32,171 nucleotides of DNA, taken from IMG/VR virus record IMGVR_UViG_3300030943_000113, positions 1-32,171 of that record; one strand, given 5' to 3'. Below the pieces are notes generated by a model. It saw only the letters and a list, made by a program, of their open reading frames with translations, did no database searches and was not told the origin of the DNA. Source of the stretch: a virus. This document shows, piece after piece, positions 1 through 8,203 of the stretch (positions within the stretch are counted from its first letter, which is position 1; every line of letters begins with the position of its first letter). A program made the translations under genes and the position numbers.

Positions 1-129
1 ATAGTCAAGTGATATACCGATGTAATCCGGTTTATACTTATCTATGTATTCCCGTAATGGTTGTCCGATAAGACTTGTAAGATGTTTCTCTAAATTAGCT
101 TTTGCATCTTGTGTAGTTGGATCACTCAT
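1..129 (-). CDS. Hypothetical protein, 5' part only (runs off the left edge)
   Basis: An open frame of 43 codons starts MSDPTTQDAKANLEKHL and continues past base 1 without a stop. Its ATG overlaps the TGA of the upstream gene as ATGA (126-129), the same junction seen across this operon, which supports the start. The visible part is hydrophilic and I recognise no domain. It is the last leftward gene visible, downstream of the DNA polymerase gene. Confidence 0.7.
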   Translation of the reverse strand, partial: MSDPTTQDAKANLEKHLTSLIGQPLREYIDKYKPDYIGISLDY

Positions 130-335
130 AAGGTTCGTTTGTATTGTATTGGATAAATAGTTCTTTTCATTTTATACATAGATTGTAATGCCCAACCTTT
201 CATTCCTCTATAAGATGGAATTGGTTTTAAAGGATCATCCCTTCTTATTAAAGTTACGATGTATCCGTTTATAAATAAATCTTTTGTTCTTACTTCCGGA
301 ATTTCTATCGTGGAGGGGAATCGTGTACGTTCCAT
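126..335 (-). CDS. Hypothetical protein, 69 aa
   Basis: A small basic protein beginning MERTRFPSTIEIPEV, rich in Arg and Lys towards the C-terminus. It lies between the polymerase gene (18 bases upstream) and the truncated gene at the left edge, to which it is joined by an ATGA overlap. No family recognised. Its place right after the polymerase suggests co-expression with replication genes, but nothing in the protein shows a function. Confidence 0.7.
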   Translation of the reverse strand: MERTRFPSTIEIPEVRTKDLFINGYIVTLIRRDDPLKPIPSYRGMKGWALQSMYKMKRTIYPIQYKRTL

Positions 336-353
336 AGAAATAGTGTAAATAAA

Positions 354-1745
354 TTATCTAAAAGCATATTTTTTCTTTTTGCTCCAAGGCTCATCAACTT
401 TACAAATCTCCATATCAACATCTAATGGAACGTTGATCCATTTCCATGCTTTAGGAAGATCAGTACAGGTAATCCGGTAAAGGACTTCTACAACATGGTC
501 TAATTCAGAAGGAAGTACATCTAATAAAATAGAATCGTGAATTTGTCCAATAAGTCTTGTATCCCAATTTTCTTCTTGCATAATTCTATCAGCCTCTATA
601 AAAGACCAAAGTAGGCAAGCAAATCCTCCGTTCTGTCCAGGGTAGTTACAAACTTGTTTTTTATTCATTACACCCTGACAACGGAATCCGGTAGGTAAAT
701 CAATATATCCTTTCTTTTGATACTTAGCAAACCAAACGTCTTTCCACTTCGCATATTCAGGAAAACGATTTTTCCATAAATCTGCTTCCATTTCTTTTAA
801 GTGTTCCGTAAACTTATCATAGGATAAAATCCCCTTACTAATTAGATGATTAGATAAATAGGTATTACCAATAGCAATACCCATTCCTGCTTTCCATTTA
901 GTCTTTGGTAGTTCACCCCAATTACAAGCTACATTTTCCGCACAACTTTTATACCAATCCCCATAGAATTGAGGAAATACAAAACCATTCTTTGCAGCCT
1001 GACGTAATGTTTTATGACCTTCAATCTTTTCATCGTATTCATCAAGCTTAAATATTTGTATGGCAATATCTCTATGCATATCAGTCGTTGGGTCTTTAAT
1101 ATACTTGATAAGATTTTTGTCCTTATTAATACAAGCATTTATCCGTACCTCTACGCCTGAATAGTCAACTTCTAATAAAAGATGTCCTGGACGGGGAAAC
1201 ATCGCTGAACGTACCGTTTGCATAGCAAATTCATCCCTCTTAGGAACATTTTGAAAGTTTGGAGAATTTGAACTTGATCTGTAGGTTACAACGGTATTTA
1301 GATTAAAGAATGGATGAATATACCCTTCAACCTGTTCTCTTGTATAACCATCTAAATATGTATCCCTGATCTTTTTTAGTTTACTGATCTTAACCAGATA
1401 ATCTAATTCCGGTATGTTTAATTGTTTTAAAGCTTCTTCATCAGTAGAACCCATTCCTGACTTGGTTTCTTTACCAACCTTTATCTTCAGGACTTTATAA
1501 AGATAATCCCCTAACTGTTGTCCGGAATTAATATTTATCTTTGCCTTAGACCGTTTTTGCCAATCTTTAAAGAATTTAGTATCACGGAAATCCTCTTCCA
1601 AATGTTCTATTTTATTAGTCATTTGTTGCTTCTTCCGATTGACATAATCCATATCAATTCTAATTCCCTGACGTTCCGCACGAGCAAGGGCAAGCATTCC
1701 TTTATGTAATAATTGGTAAGCTTCCATGTTCCCAGCCTTAGCCAT
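354..1745 (-). CDS. polA: Family A DNA polymerase, polymerase domain only
   Basis: 463 residues covering the thumb, palm and fingers of a Pol I-type enzyme. A template-contact segment YRSSSNSPNFQNVP lies near 155-168. Motif A is DYSGVEVR, with the metal-binding Asp at 194. Motif B (O-helix) has Arg248 and Lys252 followed by FVFPQFYG. Motif C is QIHDSIL, with His403-Asp404. Catalytic residues therefore look intact. The protein starts at the thumb, and the 3'-5' exonuclease that normally precedes it is a separate gene at 2336-3535. The ATG overlaps the end of the small gene upstream by 8 bases. It very likely copies the phage genome together with the neighbouring clamp and exonuclease; the two-gene arrangement is the odd point. 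Confidence 0.95.
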   Translation of the reverse strand: MAKAGNMEAYQLLHKGMLALARAERQGIRIDMDYVNRKKQQMTNKIEHLEEDFRDTKFFKDWQKRSKAKININSGQQLGDYLYKVLKIKVGKETKSGMGSTDEEALKQLNIPELDYLVKISKLKKIRDTYLDGYTREQVEGYIHPFFNLNTVVTYRSSSNSPNFQNVPKRDEFAMQTVRSAMFPRPGHLLLEVDYSGVEVRINACINKDKNLIKYIKDPTTDMHRDIAIQIFKLDEYDEKIEGHKTLRQAAKNGFVFPQFYGDWYKSCAENVACNWGELPKTKWKAGMGIAIGNTYLSNHLISKGILSYDKFTEHLKEMEADLWKNRFPEYAKWKDVWFAKYQKKGYIDLPTGFRCQGVMNKKQVCNYPGQNGGFACLLWSFIEADRIMQEENWDTRLIGQIHDSILLDVLPSELDHVVEVLYRITCTDLPKAWKWINVPLDVDMEICKVDEPWSKKKKYAFR

Positions 1746-2082
1746 TATTTATCTCCTTTTCAATTTTAGTCTGATGTTCCTCATAATAAAGTATAGTCCT
1801 GCTTATAACGGTTTTCATAAAGTCTTCAATCCAATTACGTTCACGGCTTGGTAACTTTGACACTTTAGAACGTATTAAAACATATTCTTGTACTAATGGT
1901 TCTGTAAAAAGCATTCCTTTACTATCCAAAATAGAAAAGGCATCTATTTTAAATCTTCCACTTGTATGTTGATGTAAAATAGCATCCCGACGTTTCCTGT
2001 AAATTCCTAATTCTATATTAAAGAAATACCGGAATTTGGAATCATCTAATACTTGCTGAACTGTAGCTGTTTTAGTATCCAT
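1738..2082 (-). CDS. Hypothetical protein, 114 aa, between exonuclease and polymerase
   Basis: Hydrophilic protein starting MDTKTATVQQVLDDSK, with a long basic and aromatic middle and a Lys/Glu-rich C-terminus. It overlaps the polymerase start by 8 bases, so the two are probably translationally coupled. I recognise no domain. With the next small gene it separates the proofreading and polymerase halves. It could be a polymerase accessory protein, but that is inferred from position alone. Confidence 0.75.
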   Translation of the reverse strand: MDTKTATVQQVLDDSKFRYFFNIELGIYRKRRDAILHQHTSGRFKIDAFSILDSKGMLFTEPLVQEYVLIRSKVSKLPSRERNWIEDFMKTVISRTILYYEEHQTKIEKEINNG

Positions 2083-2084
2083 TA

Positions 2085-2321
2085 TTATTTTTCAATTAAA
2101 TTAATTAACTCACACCATCCAGGAGTACTATTGGCAATATTTACTTTATCCGGCATATGAAACCAAATATCATTTAGTACCCGTTCTATCTGTAATTGCC
2201 TTCTCCATTTCCGATAAACAAATATCTTTTCCCATTCATTTTTAAAACCATATTGTAAACAAAGTTCTTCAATTAAATGCTTTGTTCGATCAAATGTATC
2301 AAAAAATTGTATAGTAGTCAT
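2085..2321 (-). CDS. Hypothetical protein, 78 aa
   Basis: Starts MTTIQFFDTFDRTKHLIEEL; rich in Trp, Arg and Glu, probably helical. It lies two bases upstream of the 114-aa gene and 14 bases after the exonuclease gene, inside the tight replication operon. No recognisable domain, signal peptide or membrane segment. Confidence 0.7.
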   Translation of the reverse strand: MTTIQFFDTFDRTKHLIEELCLQYGFKNEWEKIFVYRKWRRQLQIERVLNDIWFHMPDKVNIANSTPGWCELINLIEK

Positions 2322-2335
2322 AGTATTAAAATTAG

Positions 2336-3535
2336 TTACATTATAATATTTCTTTGTAAAACACTAAGCCTATATTCATAAATACTATCGTATGCACAAT
2401 ACTTCATTATTAAATGTGGACCACCTGGTTTGTCTATAAGTTCCTGAATACGATTAATTGAATTAGCATTCTTTTCTTCCTTCGCTTTCAGATAAGGACT
2501 TACTTCACTATCATAATCTACTATACCAAATTGAACATATGTTTGGAATTTTAATCCGGTAACTCCTGTTCTATTATCTAATACATGGGTAGCAAGCATA
2601 GTATCCCAAATCCAATTACGTACTTCTACTCCAAGTATTTCAAAAGACCAAGCGTGCTCATATTTCATATTTTGAGCAATCTTCCCGATATTAGGATTGG
2701 TTAATAAATTAAGAAATAGTTTCCGTGCCTTTCTACTTTTAGGCATCATAAAGACATAGACTAAATCCTCTGAAACGGCAATACTTACACAGATTACTTT
2801 ATGCCCCTCGTCGTGCGGTTTTAAACCAGTAGTTTCATAATCAAAAGCAACATCATCTTTAATGGTATTTAAGACGGTTAAATCATTGTCAAGATATTTT
2901 ATAGTCGGTTCTTTATACTTTGGAAAAGGAATATCTAAATGCGATATAGCATTCCGAAGATCATTTTTCCATACAGTTAAAACTTCCAATTTATCCTTTA
3001 CTTGGAAAGTATCATACGTAGGACAAATCCAAGCTTTAAAATCCTGATCAGGAATACACCAACCACGCCATCTTTCTATATCATTTAAATCCTTTTTCCA
3101 ACGATTACCTATTAAACTATATACTGCCGCACTACCCAACAGAATAATTAGTTTTGGTTTATTATTTTTAATTATTGGATTTACAACAATTTTTCTACAA
3201 CAATCAATTTCATATGTAGTATAGGTATATCCTTGGTCAGGATTATAACAATTATAAGAATAAGTTAATAAACAATCTTCAAACATATCTATTCCTAACT
3301 CAAATAATACTTTTTTTAAATAATCGGCATTTAAACTTTGAAAAGCAGCCCCCATCTTATCATCTATCCTTTCCGGTGATGCATCGATAATAAGTATTTG
3401 CTTTCCAAAATTACCTGTTGGTTGCATTTTAGGAGTTTTACACTTCTTATAAAATCCACAACTTGCACAGGATAAAATCTTTCCTTCAGGACGGGAAGCA
3501 GATTCAGTTTCTTTTATTGAGAAAAAACCTTTCAT
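2336..3535 (-). CDS. UDG-superfamily domain fused to DnaQ-like 3'-5' exonuclease (proofreading subunit)
   Basis: 399 residues, two domains. Residues about 20-200 resemble family 4 uracil-DNA glycosylases. Cys23, Cys26, Cys96 and Cys112 or Cys113 match the spacing of the four iron-sulfur cysteines, and PKLIILLGSAAVYSLIG matches the family's C-terminal core strand. The catalytic loop that usually reads GEAPG is IDASP (50-54), so glycosylase activity is doubtful. Residues about 225-399 form a Pol I-type exonuclease: ExoI Asp232/Glu234 in DYETTG, ExoII Asn289 with Glu293 where Asp is usual, ExoIII Tyr379/Asp383 in YCAYD. It probably proofreads for the polymerase encoded downstream. The start ATG overlaps the stop of the clamp gene as ATGA. 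Confidence 0.88.
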   Translation of the reverse strand: MKGFFSIKETESASRPEGKILSCASCGFYKKCKTPKMQPTGNFGKQILIIDASPERIDDKMGAAFQSLNADYLKKVLFELGIDMFEDCLLTYSYNCYNPDQGYTYTTYEIDCCRKIVVNPIIKNNKPKLIILLGSAAVYSLIGNRWKKDLNDIERWRGWCIPDQDFKAWICPTYDTFQVKDKLEVLTVWKNDLRNAISHLDIPFPKYKEPTIKYLDNDLTVLNTIKDDVAFDYETTGLKPHDEGHKVICVSIAVSEDLVYVFMMPKSRKARKLFLNLLTNPNIGKIAQNMKYEHAWSFEILGVEVRNWIWDTMLATHVLDNRTGVTGLKFQTYVQFGIVDYDSEVSPYLKAKEEKNANSINRIQELIDKPGGPHLIMKYCAYDSIYEYRLSVLQRNIIM

Positions 3536-4542
3536 TCGTTTATTTTAACAAGAGTTATAAATTCCCAATTTTCCCCGACAAACTTTAGAATACGACCATT
3601 AAAGGTACAGGTCAATACAGTAGCTAATATGTTTTTAAGTAAAGATGGAACTATATTAAATTCCATTTTTTCTTCAGCGTACTTTATATTTGCTTCTTCT
3701 TTAAACCACCCAGTTTCACTCTTACTACTAATTTTAATTCGGTTCTTTTCCATACATATCGTAATATCATCACTAAGTGAAGTACTATCTTGTTTTCCAA
3801 ATACGCTGGCACGATCAAGTATTTCATTAATCGTACGTGGGAATGAAAAATGAACTCCTTCTACTTTTAATAGTTCAGTGGTATTAGGATAGTTTTCTTC
3901 ATATACTCTACAAGACATTACGGTTTCTAATTTTGTTTTAAAATGAATCCACCCTTTTCCTGAAGAAACTTTTATCGGATTTAATTTTACTAAATCATTT
4001 ACAACGGTTGCAGGGATTAAGAAAGTAGGTACAGGCATCTTTTTTGGTAAAGTAGTTTTCATAACCCTATATCCGTCAGAACCTTCAATAAATCCGGATT
4101 CATCTACATGTACGCAAGTAAGTAATGGTTGTGCGTTATCTGAACTACAAGAATACATTGCCATTTTCATAGCCGGAACAAATTCCTCTGGCAAAGTTTT
4201 CCATTTAGTAATAGCACCAATTTCTTCCAAAGGAAGTTTAATTTCCTGTTGTAGTGTTAATCCCACTTTAACCCTTCCGGCAGTAAATTGAATTTCAGAA
4301 TCAGTAATAGAAACTTCAATTTCATCCTGTTTAATTTTCTTTAGGATTAGATACAATTCCGTGGCTTGAATAGCACCCATAATTTCTAACCCTTCTACCG
4401 GATGACTTATAGAAATTTCATCATTATAAGTAACAATACGACCTTCCATAAAGGCAAAGGATGTAGATTGTTCAATTACTTCCTTATTAGCCAAACCTGG
4501 CCGGACAATTTCTAAGGCATTTAATAAGTCCTGTTTTTTCAT
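3532..4542 (-). CDS. dnaN: DNA polymerase sliding clamp (beta-clamp-like)
   Basis: 336 residues, close to the usual clamp length and built of repeated beta-alpha units. It begins MKKQDLLNALEIVRPGL like the first helix of bacterial beta clamps. EGSDGYRVMKT corresponds to the conserved turn (bacterial form TDGHRL), NYPNTTELL to the inter-domain YP segment, and FNIVPSLLKNIL to the third-domain helix. A clamp would hold the phage polymerase on DNA. It precedes the UDG/exonuclease gene with an ATGA overlap. A phage-encoded clamp of bacterial type makes the phage less dependent on the host replisome. Confidence 0.9.
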   Translation of the reverse strand: MKKQDLLNALEIVRPGLANKEVIEQSTSFAFMEGRIVTYNDEISISHPVEGLEIMGAIQATELYLILKKIKQDEIEVSITDSEIQFTAGRVKVGLTLQQEIKLPLEEIGAITKWKTLPEEFVPAMKMAMYSCSSDNAQPLLTCVHVDESGFIEGSDGYRVMKTTLPKKMPVPTFLIPATVVNDLVKLNPIKVSSGKGWIHFKTKLETVMSCRVYEENYPNTTELLKVEGVHFSFPRTINEILDRASVFGKQDSTSLSDDITICMEKNRIKISSKSETGWFKEEANIKYAEEKMEFNIVPSLLKNILATVLTCTFNGRILKFVGENWEFITLVKINE

Positions 4543-4558
4543 TTTAGTTTTTATTTAT

Positions 4559-4732
4559 TTATACATCCCATTCATTACAACCTTGCTGAAAAGCTTCTAT
4601 GATACTTAAATCAGGATTATTCTTCATAGCTCCTAAAGCACCTACGATTACTTCAGCTTCCAACCCGTATTGGGTAACACCTTCCATTAATGAATTAATG
4701 GTATTAAGATTTTCTTTTGTATAAGTTTCCAT
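4559..4732 (-). CDS. Small hypothetical protein, 57 aa
   Basis: Found by reading the gap between the clamp gene and the next gene. It starts METYTKENLNTINSLMEG, ends QGCNEWDV and is followed by TAA. Acidic and helical, without a recognisable motif. It fills the gap almost exactly (6 bases from the upstream stop, 16 to the clamp start), which supports it as real. Confidence 0.72.
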   Translation of the reverse strand: METYTKENLNTINSLMEGVTQYGLEAEVIVGALGAMKNNPDLSIIEAFQQGCNEWDV

Positions 4733-4738
4733 AGTTAT

Positions 4739-4951
4739 TTATTTTTGAATATCATTTTCCCAAATAGCACTAATTTCATCATACGCATCTGCTAACAAAG
4801 AAACAGATGTAGAAACGTTACGGGCATTGAAAAAATCCCCCTTCTTTTCATCATTACGTTGCTTATACAAAGTAATAGCCAATTCAAAATTACGTCTTGC
4901 CTGTGCTAAGCACTCAAAACCTGCTTTCATTACATCTTCAACTTCACCCAT
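4739..4951 (-). CDS. Hypothetical protein, 70 aa, helical
   Basis: Starts MGEVEDVMKAGFECLAQARR. It alternates charged and hydrophobic residues over most of its length, as in a helical bundle. It sits 4 bases after the methyltransferase gene and 6 bases before the 57-aa gene. No family recognised. Confidence 0.7.
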   Translation of the reverse strand: MGEVEDVMKAGFECLAQARRNFELAITLYKQRNDEKKGDFFNARNVSTSVSLLADAYDEISAIWENDIQK

Positions 4952-4955
4952 GATT

Positions 4956-5636
4956 TTATTTTTTTAGTTTATAATTTATTTTAAATTCTTTCTTTTGAAA
5001 CACCCAAAAATAACTGTGATATTTTCTTGCATGATGTTGTGTAGTCCAATGACCTGTTAAACGATTTCTTGCTAATAATATAAATAAGTCTTTCGGATAA
5101 AATCCATATTTTAATGCTTGTTGCATTACCCAACAATGCGTGAAATAATTTCCACCTGTATCAACTGTATCTTGGCATTTAAAGATTACAATTCCATCCG
5201 GTTTTAACAATCTGCTAAACTCTTTTAAACTATCACTATACATTACTTTAAGTTCATTAAAAGAATGAAAGTTTGTAAATCGTTTTACAGTAATTGAACT
5301 TCCTTCACCTGAATTTTCTTTAATTGTACCACCAATTAGAAAAGGGGGATCAAACATTATTATATTTACACATTCGTCCGGTAAAGGTATATTACCACTA
5401 CTTGCTTGTATTACATCTTTTCCTTGAGGAAAGAAATCAAATTTATATTTGGGATCTCGTAATCCTTTTTTATAGAAATTACCAACTGAATATGTTGGGT
5501 CTAAATCAATTTTATTTTGTTTAGCGTGTAAAGAAAGTATATCACTAATTATTGTAAATTGATCATAACCGATACTGCGAATGGAACTTTGTATAGATAG
5601 GAATTGATCATCATCAAATAAATTAATTTTTCCCAT
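4956..5636 (-). CDS. DNA methyltransferase-like protein with DPPF motif
   Basis: 226 residues. DPPF at 96-99 is the catalytic motif IV form of amino-methylating (N6-adenine or N4-cytosine) DNA methyltransferases. The preceding LDPTYSVGNFYKKG (45-58) is found in phage relatives of this group. FKCQDTVDTGGNYF and the C-terminal HWTTQHHARKYHSYFW are probably substrate-side motifs. A glycine-rich SAM motif is not obvious, so the cofactor site is inferred. It may methylate phage DNA, alone or with the modification cassette at 6176-8128. It starts 2 bases from the upstream gene's stop. Target base and specificity cannot be read from sequence. Confidence 0.82.
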   Translation of the reverse strand: MGKINLFDDDQFLSIQSSIRSIGYDQFTIISDILSLHAKQNKIDLDPTYSVGNFYKKGLRDPKYKFDFFPQGKDVIQASSGNIPLPDECVNIIMFDPPFLIGGTIKENSGEGSSITVKRFTNFHSFNELKVMYSDSLKEFSRLLKPDGIVIFKCQDTVDTGGNYFTHCWVMQQALKYGFYPKDLFILLARNRLTGHWTTQHHARKYHSYFWVFQKKEFKINYKLKK

Positions 5637-5638
5637 GA

Positions 5639-6055
5639 TTATTTTCTTCTTTTATTTATGATGTTTATTATTTTTTCTTTCCAATCATTATCGAAAGGAT
5701 CAATTAATATTGTCTTCATTAATCGGTCTGCTTCATCCCTAAGATTTAATATTTTTATTGCAGTAGAATGTATTATCATAGAATCAGGTTGTATAGAAAT
5801 ACTTGAATTAAAAAATTCTACTATCTGTTCTTTTTTCTTTCCTGGCCACCAAGGCATCCTTCCGGTTAAATGATTAATCATTGTACTATACGCTTGATCA
5901 TTACTTTTAAATGTATCAATTACTTGATTTGATTCGGTAAGATAAATTACACAACCTTTCTTATAAGGTTTACTACCAACGATATAATGCCCTGGCCAAT
6001 GTTTAATAAGCTTATCTAAATCCTCCTGATGCGTTTGTTGTGTTGTTCCTGCCAT
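5639..6055 (-). CDS. Hypothetical protein, 138 aa
   Basis: Starts MAGTTQQTHQEDLDKLIKHWPGHY. It has a Trp/Pro-rich centre (GRMPWWPGKKK) and a basic C-terminus. No domain recognised. It lies between the glycosyltransferase cassette and the DPPF methyltransferase, which starts 2 bases after its stop. A 120-base gap lies upstream, so it may be the first gene of a transcript. Confidence 0.72.
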   Translation of the reverse strand: MAGTTQQTHQEDLDKLIKHWPGHYIVGSKPYKKGCVIYLTESNQVIDTFKSNDQAYSTMINHLTGRMPWWPGKKKEQIVEFFNSSISIQPDSMIIHSTAIKILNLRDEADRLMKTILIDPFDNDWKEKIINIINKRRK

Positions 6056-6175
6056 AATTAGATAATTTATATTCGATTTTAAGCTTATTTGAGACGTTAT
6101 TATTTAAAGTTAATAGAATATATTACTAATACTTTACGGTTAAAATTTAAGGGTTTGTTCGCTATACAAATAAAA
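6056..6175 (-). promoter_or_regulatory. AT-rich intergenic gap, possible internal promoter
   Basis: 120 bases without a gene, one of the few gaps inside the tightly packed left operon. The minus strand holds TAACTTTA, one mismatch from the Bacteroidota TAnnTTTG box, and a TAATAACGTCT string (6092-6102) that resembles AATAACGTCTTA in the divergent region at 26.3 and 26.8 kb. No strong hairpin was seen. The promoter assignment is a guess from composition and position. Confidence 0.3.
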
Positions 6176-7039
6176 TTATTTACCTTCTATTTTCTTTCCT
6201 AAATTCTTTTTATAATCAGGAATATTAACTAATTTCATGCCGTAATTATCTACACCTTTCGGTATTATCAATCCTTCTTTATGAATTAATCTATTTTTTG
6301 CGAATGGTCGGTAATCGACACTGTGTTGCCAACGATGAAATTTCCAAACAACTTCAGTTATAGCAGGATATAATTTTTGTAAAGCTTCTGCCATTTTTAA
6401 TCTTCCATCCTCAATTAAATATAAATTCTCTGTATTTCCACCTTTTACGGTCATAGTAGTTGCTTTACATTGAGCAAAAGCATTAACTAATATCGTGCAC
6501 CATCTATCCTTTAGAGCCATTAAGCATACATCGGTATCATCATTATATATACTTCTCCAACGATATGGAATAGAATTATTTACTAATGTACAAGAATAAA
6601 TACGTGTATTTAAAAAGAAAGGTGGTTGTGGGTCTTTTCTACAACTAAAGAAATCATATTGTAATCCGGAATATGCTACATTTGTATATCTATCTGTAAA
6701 ATCTTCTACACAACGAAATATTGTTCCCGAAGCAACCGGATAATGCATATTTTTATTAAGTCGTAAAAATCCACGAATATTATCATCTAATTGCCAGTGA
6801 CGAGCAAATCCTTTTTTTATAGAATGTTCCATAATCCAACAACGACTACCAATTAATTTCATATCATCCTTTGGTAGAACTAAAATCTTTTTGGGATTAA
6901 TTACTTTAGCATAATTATCGTATTCTGAAGGTTCTACAACAATTTTATATGGAACTTTCATCTTTTCCAAAGCTTTACTTGTAAGTCTGCTTTCCCATCT
7001 ACCTTTCGATGGAATATAAATAGGGTAACGTGGATTCAT
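6176..7039 (-). CDS. TET-associated-type glycosyltransferase (TAGT-like), putative DNA base glycosylation
   Basis: 287 residues from the ATG at 7039, which overlaps the upstream stop as ATGA. A start 15 codons upstream is possible but would bury the junction. The N-terminus PIYIPSKGR, then VVEPSEYDNY (35-43) and HWQLDDNIRG (81-90), with LDDN as the probable nucleotide-sugar/metal motif, match my memory of TET-associated glycosyltransferases, which add sugars to modified pyrimidines in phage DNA. A second acidic motif, NDDTDVCLM, lies further on. The substrate base is unknown because no TET oxygenase or hydroxymethylase lies in this window. It is the last gene of a three-gene overlapping cassette. 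Confidence 0.78.
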   Translation of the reverse strand: MNPRYPIYIPSKGRWESRLTSKALEKMKVPYKIVVEPSEYDNYAKVINPKKILVLPKDDMKLIGSRCWIMEHSIKKGFARHWQLDDNIRGFLRLNKNMHYPVASGTIFRCVEDFTDRYTNVAYSGLQYDFFSCRKDPQPPFFLNTRIYSCTLVNNSIPYRWRSIYNDDTDVCLMALKDRWCTILVNAFAQCKATTMTVKGGNTENLYLIEDGRLKMAEALQKLYPAITEVVWKFHRWQHSVDYRPFAKNRLIHKEGLIIPKGVDNYGMKLVNIPDYKKNLGKKIEGK

Positions 7040-7881
7040 GAGAATAATGAATTTAAGGGTTTTCGTATTGATACTTTTTTCCAATATGTAGGTCGGTTAT
7101 TCCACAAAGTAGTTTTTACTTTCTCAAATCCATGAGATCGTAAAGTATCATTAAAAAGTTTACTAATTTCTTTTCCAGTATATTCAGCTTTTCCGTGGAA
7201 ATATTTAATAAAATGCCCTACCGATAAGGCATTAAAAGCATTAGCTATTATTAAATATTTTGGTTTTGCAATAGTTAAAATAGAAAGTAAATGTTCTACT
7301 GGTCTTTCTATATGTTCAAAATATTCTGAAGCAAAGATTAAATCTGCTTTGCTTAATTTGTTTAAATCTGAAATAATATAGAAATTATATTTTTTCCCAA
7401 ATTCAGTTGCTATTTTATATTGACTTGTAGTTTCTAAATTAGTACCATAAACATCAGCCTTTGGAAATAATTCTTTCAGAACTCCTGTGGTATATCCAAA
7501 ACCACATCCTAAATCAACTACACTATCTATATTCCCAATATCTTGTATAATGCTTTTATCGGTCAAGGATTTAGGAGAATTAATAGAAAGTAGATATGGA
7601 CGGGAATAGACAATCCAACATGCCCATAAATCACTTAAATAATAAGTTCCATCATATATAGAGTAATCTGGTTTTCCATTCTTTAAAGATTCATACCATT
7701 TAATTTCTGTTTCTTGAAATATTCGTAGTGAATCCCTAACAGATTTATTTCCTTTATAATATTTAATAGCATTTATAGCCAATGAAAAAGCTATATCTTT
7801 ATTAAATACAGAATATTTAGAACACTTTTTAAGGTATTCTAAAAGATCATCTTTTCCGATTTTATTAGATATACTATTCAT
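7036..7881 (-). CDS. Class I SAM-dependent methyltransferase-fold protein
   Basis: 281 residues from the ATG at 7881; an in-frame TTG one codon earlier is less likely. The SAM-binding motif I is VVDLGCGFGY (121-130). It is followed by an acidic strand end and by SEYFEHIERPVEHLL, typical of the post-motif region of Methyltransf-type enzymes. The N-terminal 110 residues are helical and unassigned. The gene overlaps its upstream neighbour by 8 bases and the glycosyltransferase by 4, so the three are probably translated together. It may act on the same DNA base or on the added group; a non-DNA substrate is equally open. Confidence 0.82.
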   Translation of the reverse strand: MNSISNKIGKDDLLEYLKKCSKYSVFNKDIAFSLAINAIKYYKGNKSVRDSLRIFQETEIKWYESLKNGKPDYSIYDGTYYLSDLWACWIVYSRPYLLSINSPKSLTDKSIIQDIGNIDSVVDLGCGFGYTTGVLKELFPKADVYGTNLETTSQYKIATEFGKKYNFYIISDLNKLSKADLIFASEYFEHIERPVEHLLSILTIAKPKYLIIANAFNALSVGHFIKYFHGKAEYTGKEISKLFNDTLRSHGFEKVKTTLWNNRPTYWKKVSIRKPLNSLFS

Positions 7882-8128
7882 CAATATATTTTTTTGATCT
7901 TAATTTCCACTTTGCTATTGGGAACCAAACTGCCCGTGTCTTTACTGTTAGTTTTTGCCCTATTAATTCAGCAAATGTATCTAAATCTTCTTTGGTACGA
8001 AAACTAACTTTTATACTACGAAATGGGGTTAAATCATTTTGTATAAATTCGGGCATCCCTTTCCATTCTTTTTGCCATAAAATAGTTTCCTCCTCATCGA
8101 AAAGAGGTTTTAATTTATCTTTCTTCAT
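7874..8128 (-). CDS. Small conserved phage protein with WKGMPEF motif
   Basis: 84 residues. The core WKGMPEFIQNDLTPFRSIKV, then FAELIGQKLTVKTRAVWFP, resembles a small domain I recall from other phages, next to or fused with DNA-modification or ParB-like genes. That link is from memory and weak. It has no membrane segment or cysteine cluster. It opens the cassette and overlaps the methyltransferase gene by 8 bases, so a role as a partner of those enzymes is a reasonable guess. It ends with TAG, evidence against TAG recoding. Confidence 0.72.
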   Translation of the reverse strand: MKKDKLKPLFDEEETILWQKEWKGMPEFIQNDLTPFRSIKVSFRTKEDLDTFAELIGQKLTVKTRAVWFPIAKWKLRSKKYIDE

Positions 8129-8155
8129 CTGTATTATTTTGATAGGTTAAAGATA

Positions 8156-8175
8156 GGTAGGGGAAATCCCCTACC
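8156..8175 (-). terminator. Hairpin after the acidic repeat gene
   Basis: A perfect 9-bp inverted repeat GGTAGGGGA with a 2-base loop lies between the stop of the acidic gene (8204) and the start at 8128. On the minus strand it is followed by TATCTTTAACC, only partly T-rich, so it may be a weak terminator or an mRNA 3'-end stabiliser that separates the highly biased acidic gene from the modification cassette. Confidence 0.55.
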
Positions 8176-8203
8176 CAATTCTTTCTTTTTTTAATTACCG
8201 GAA

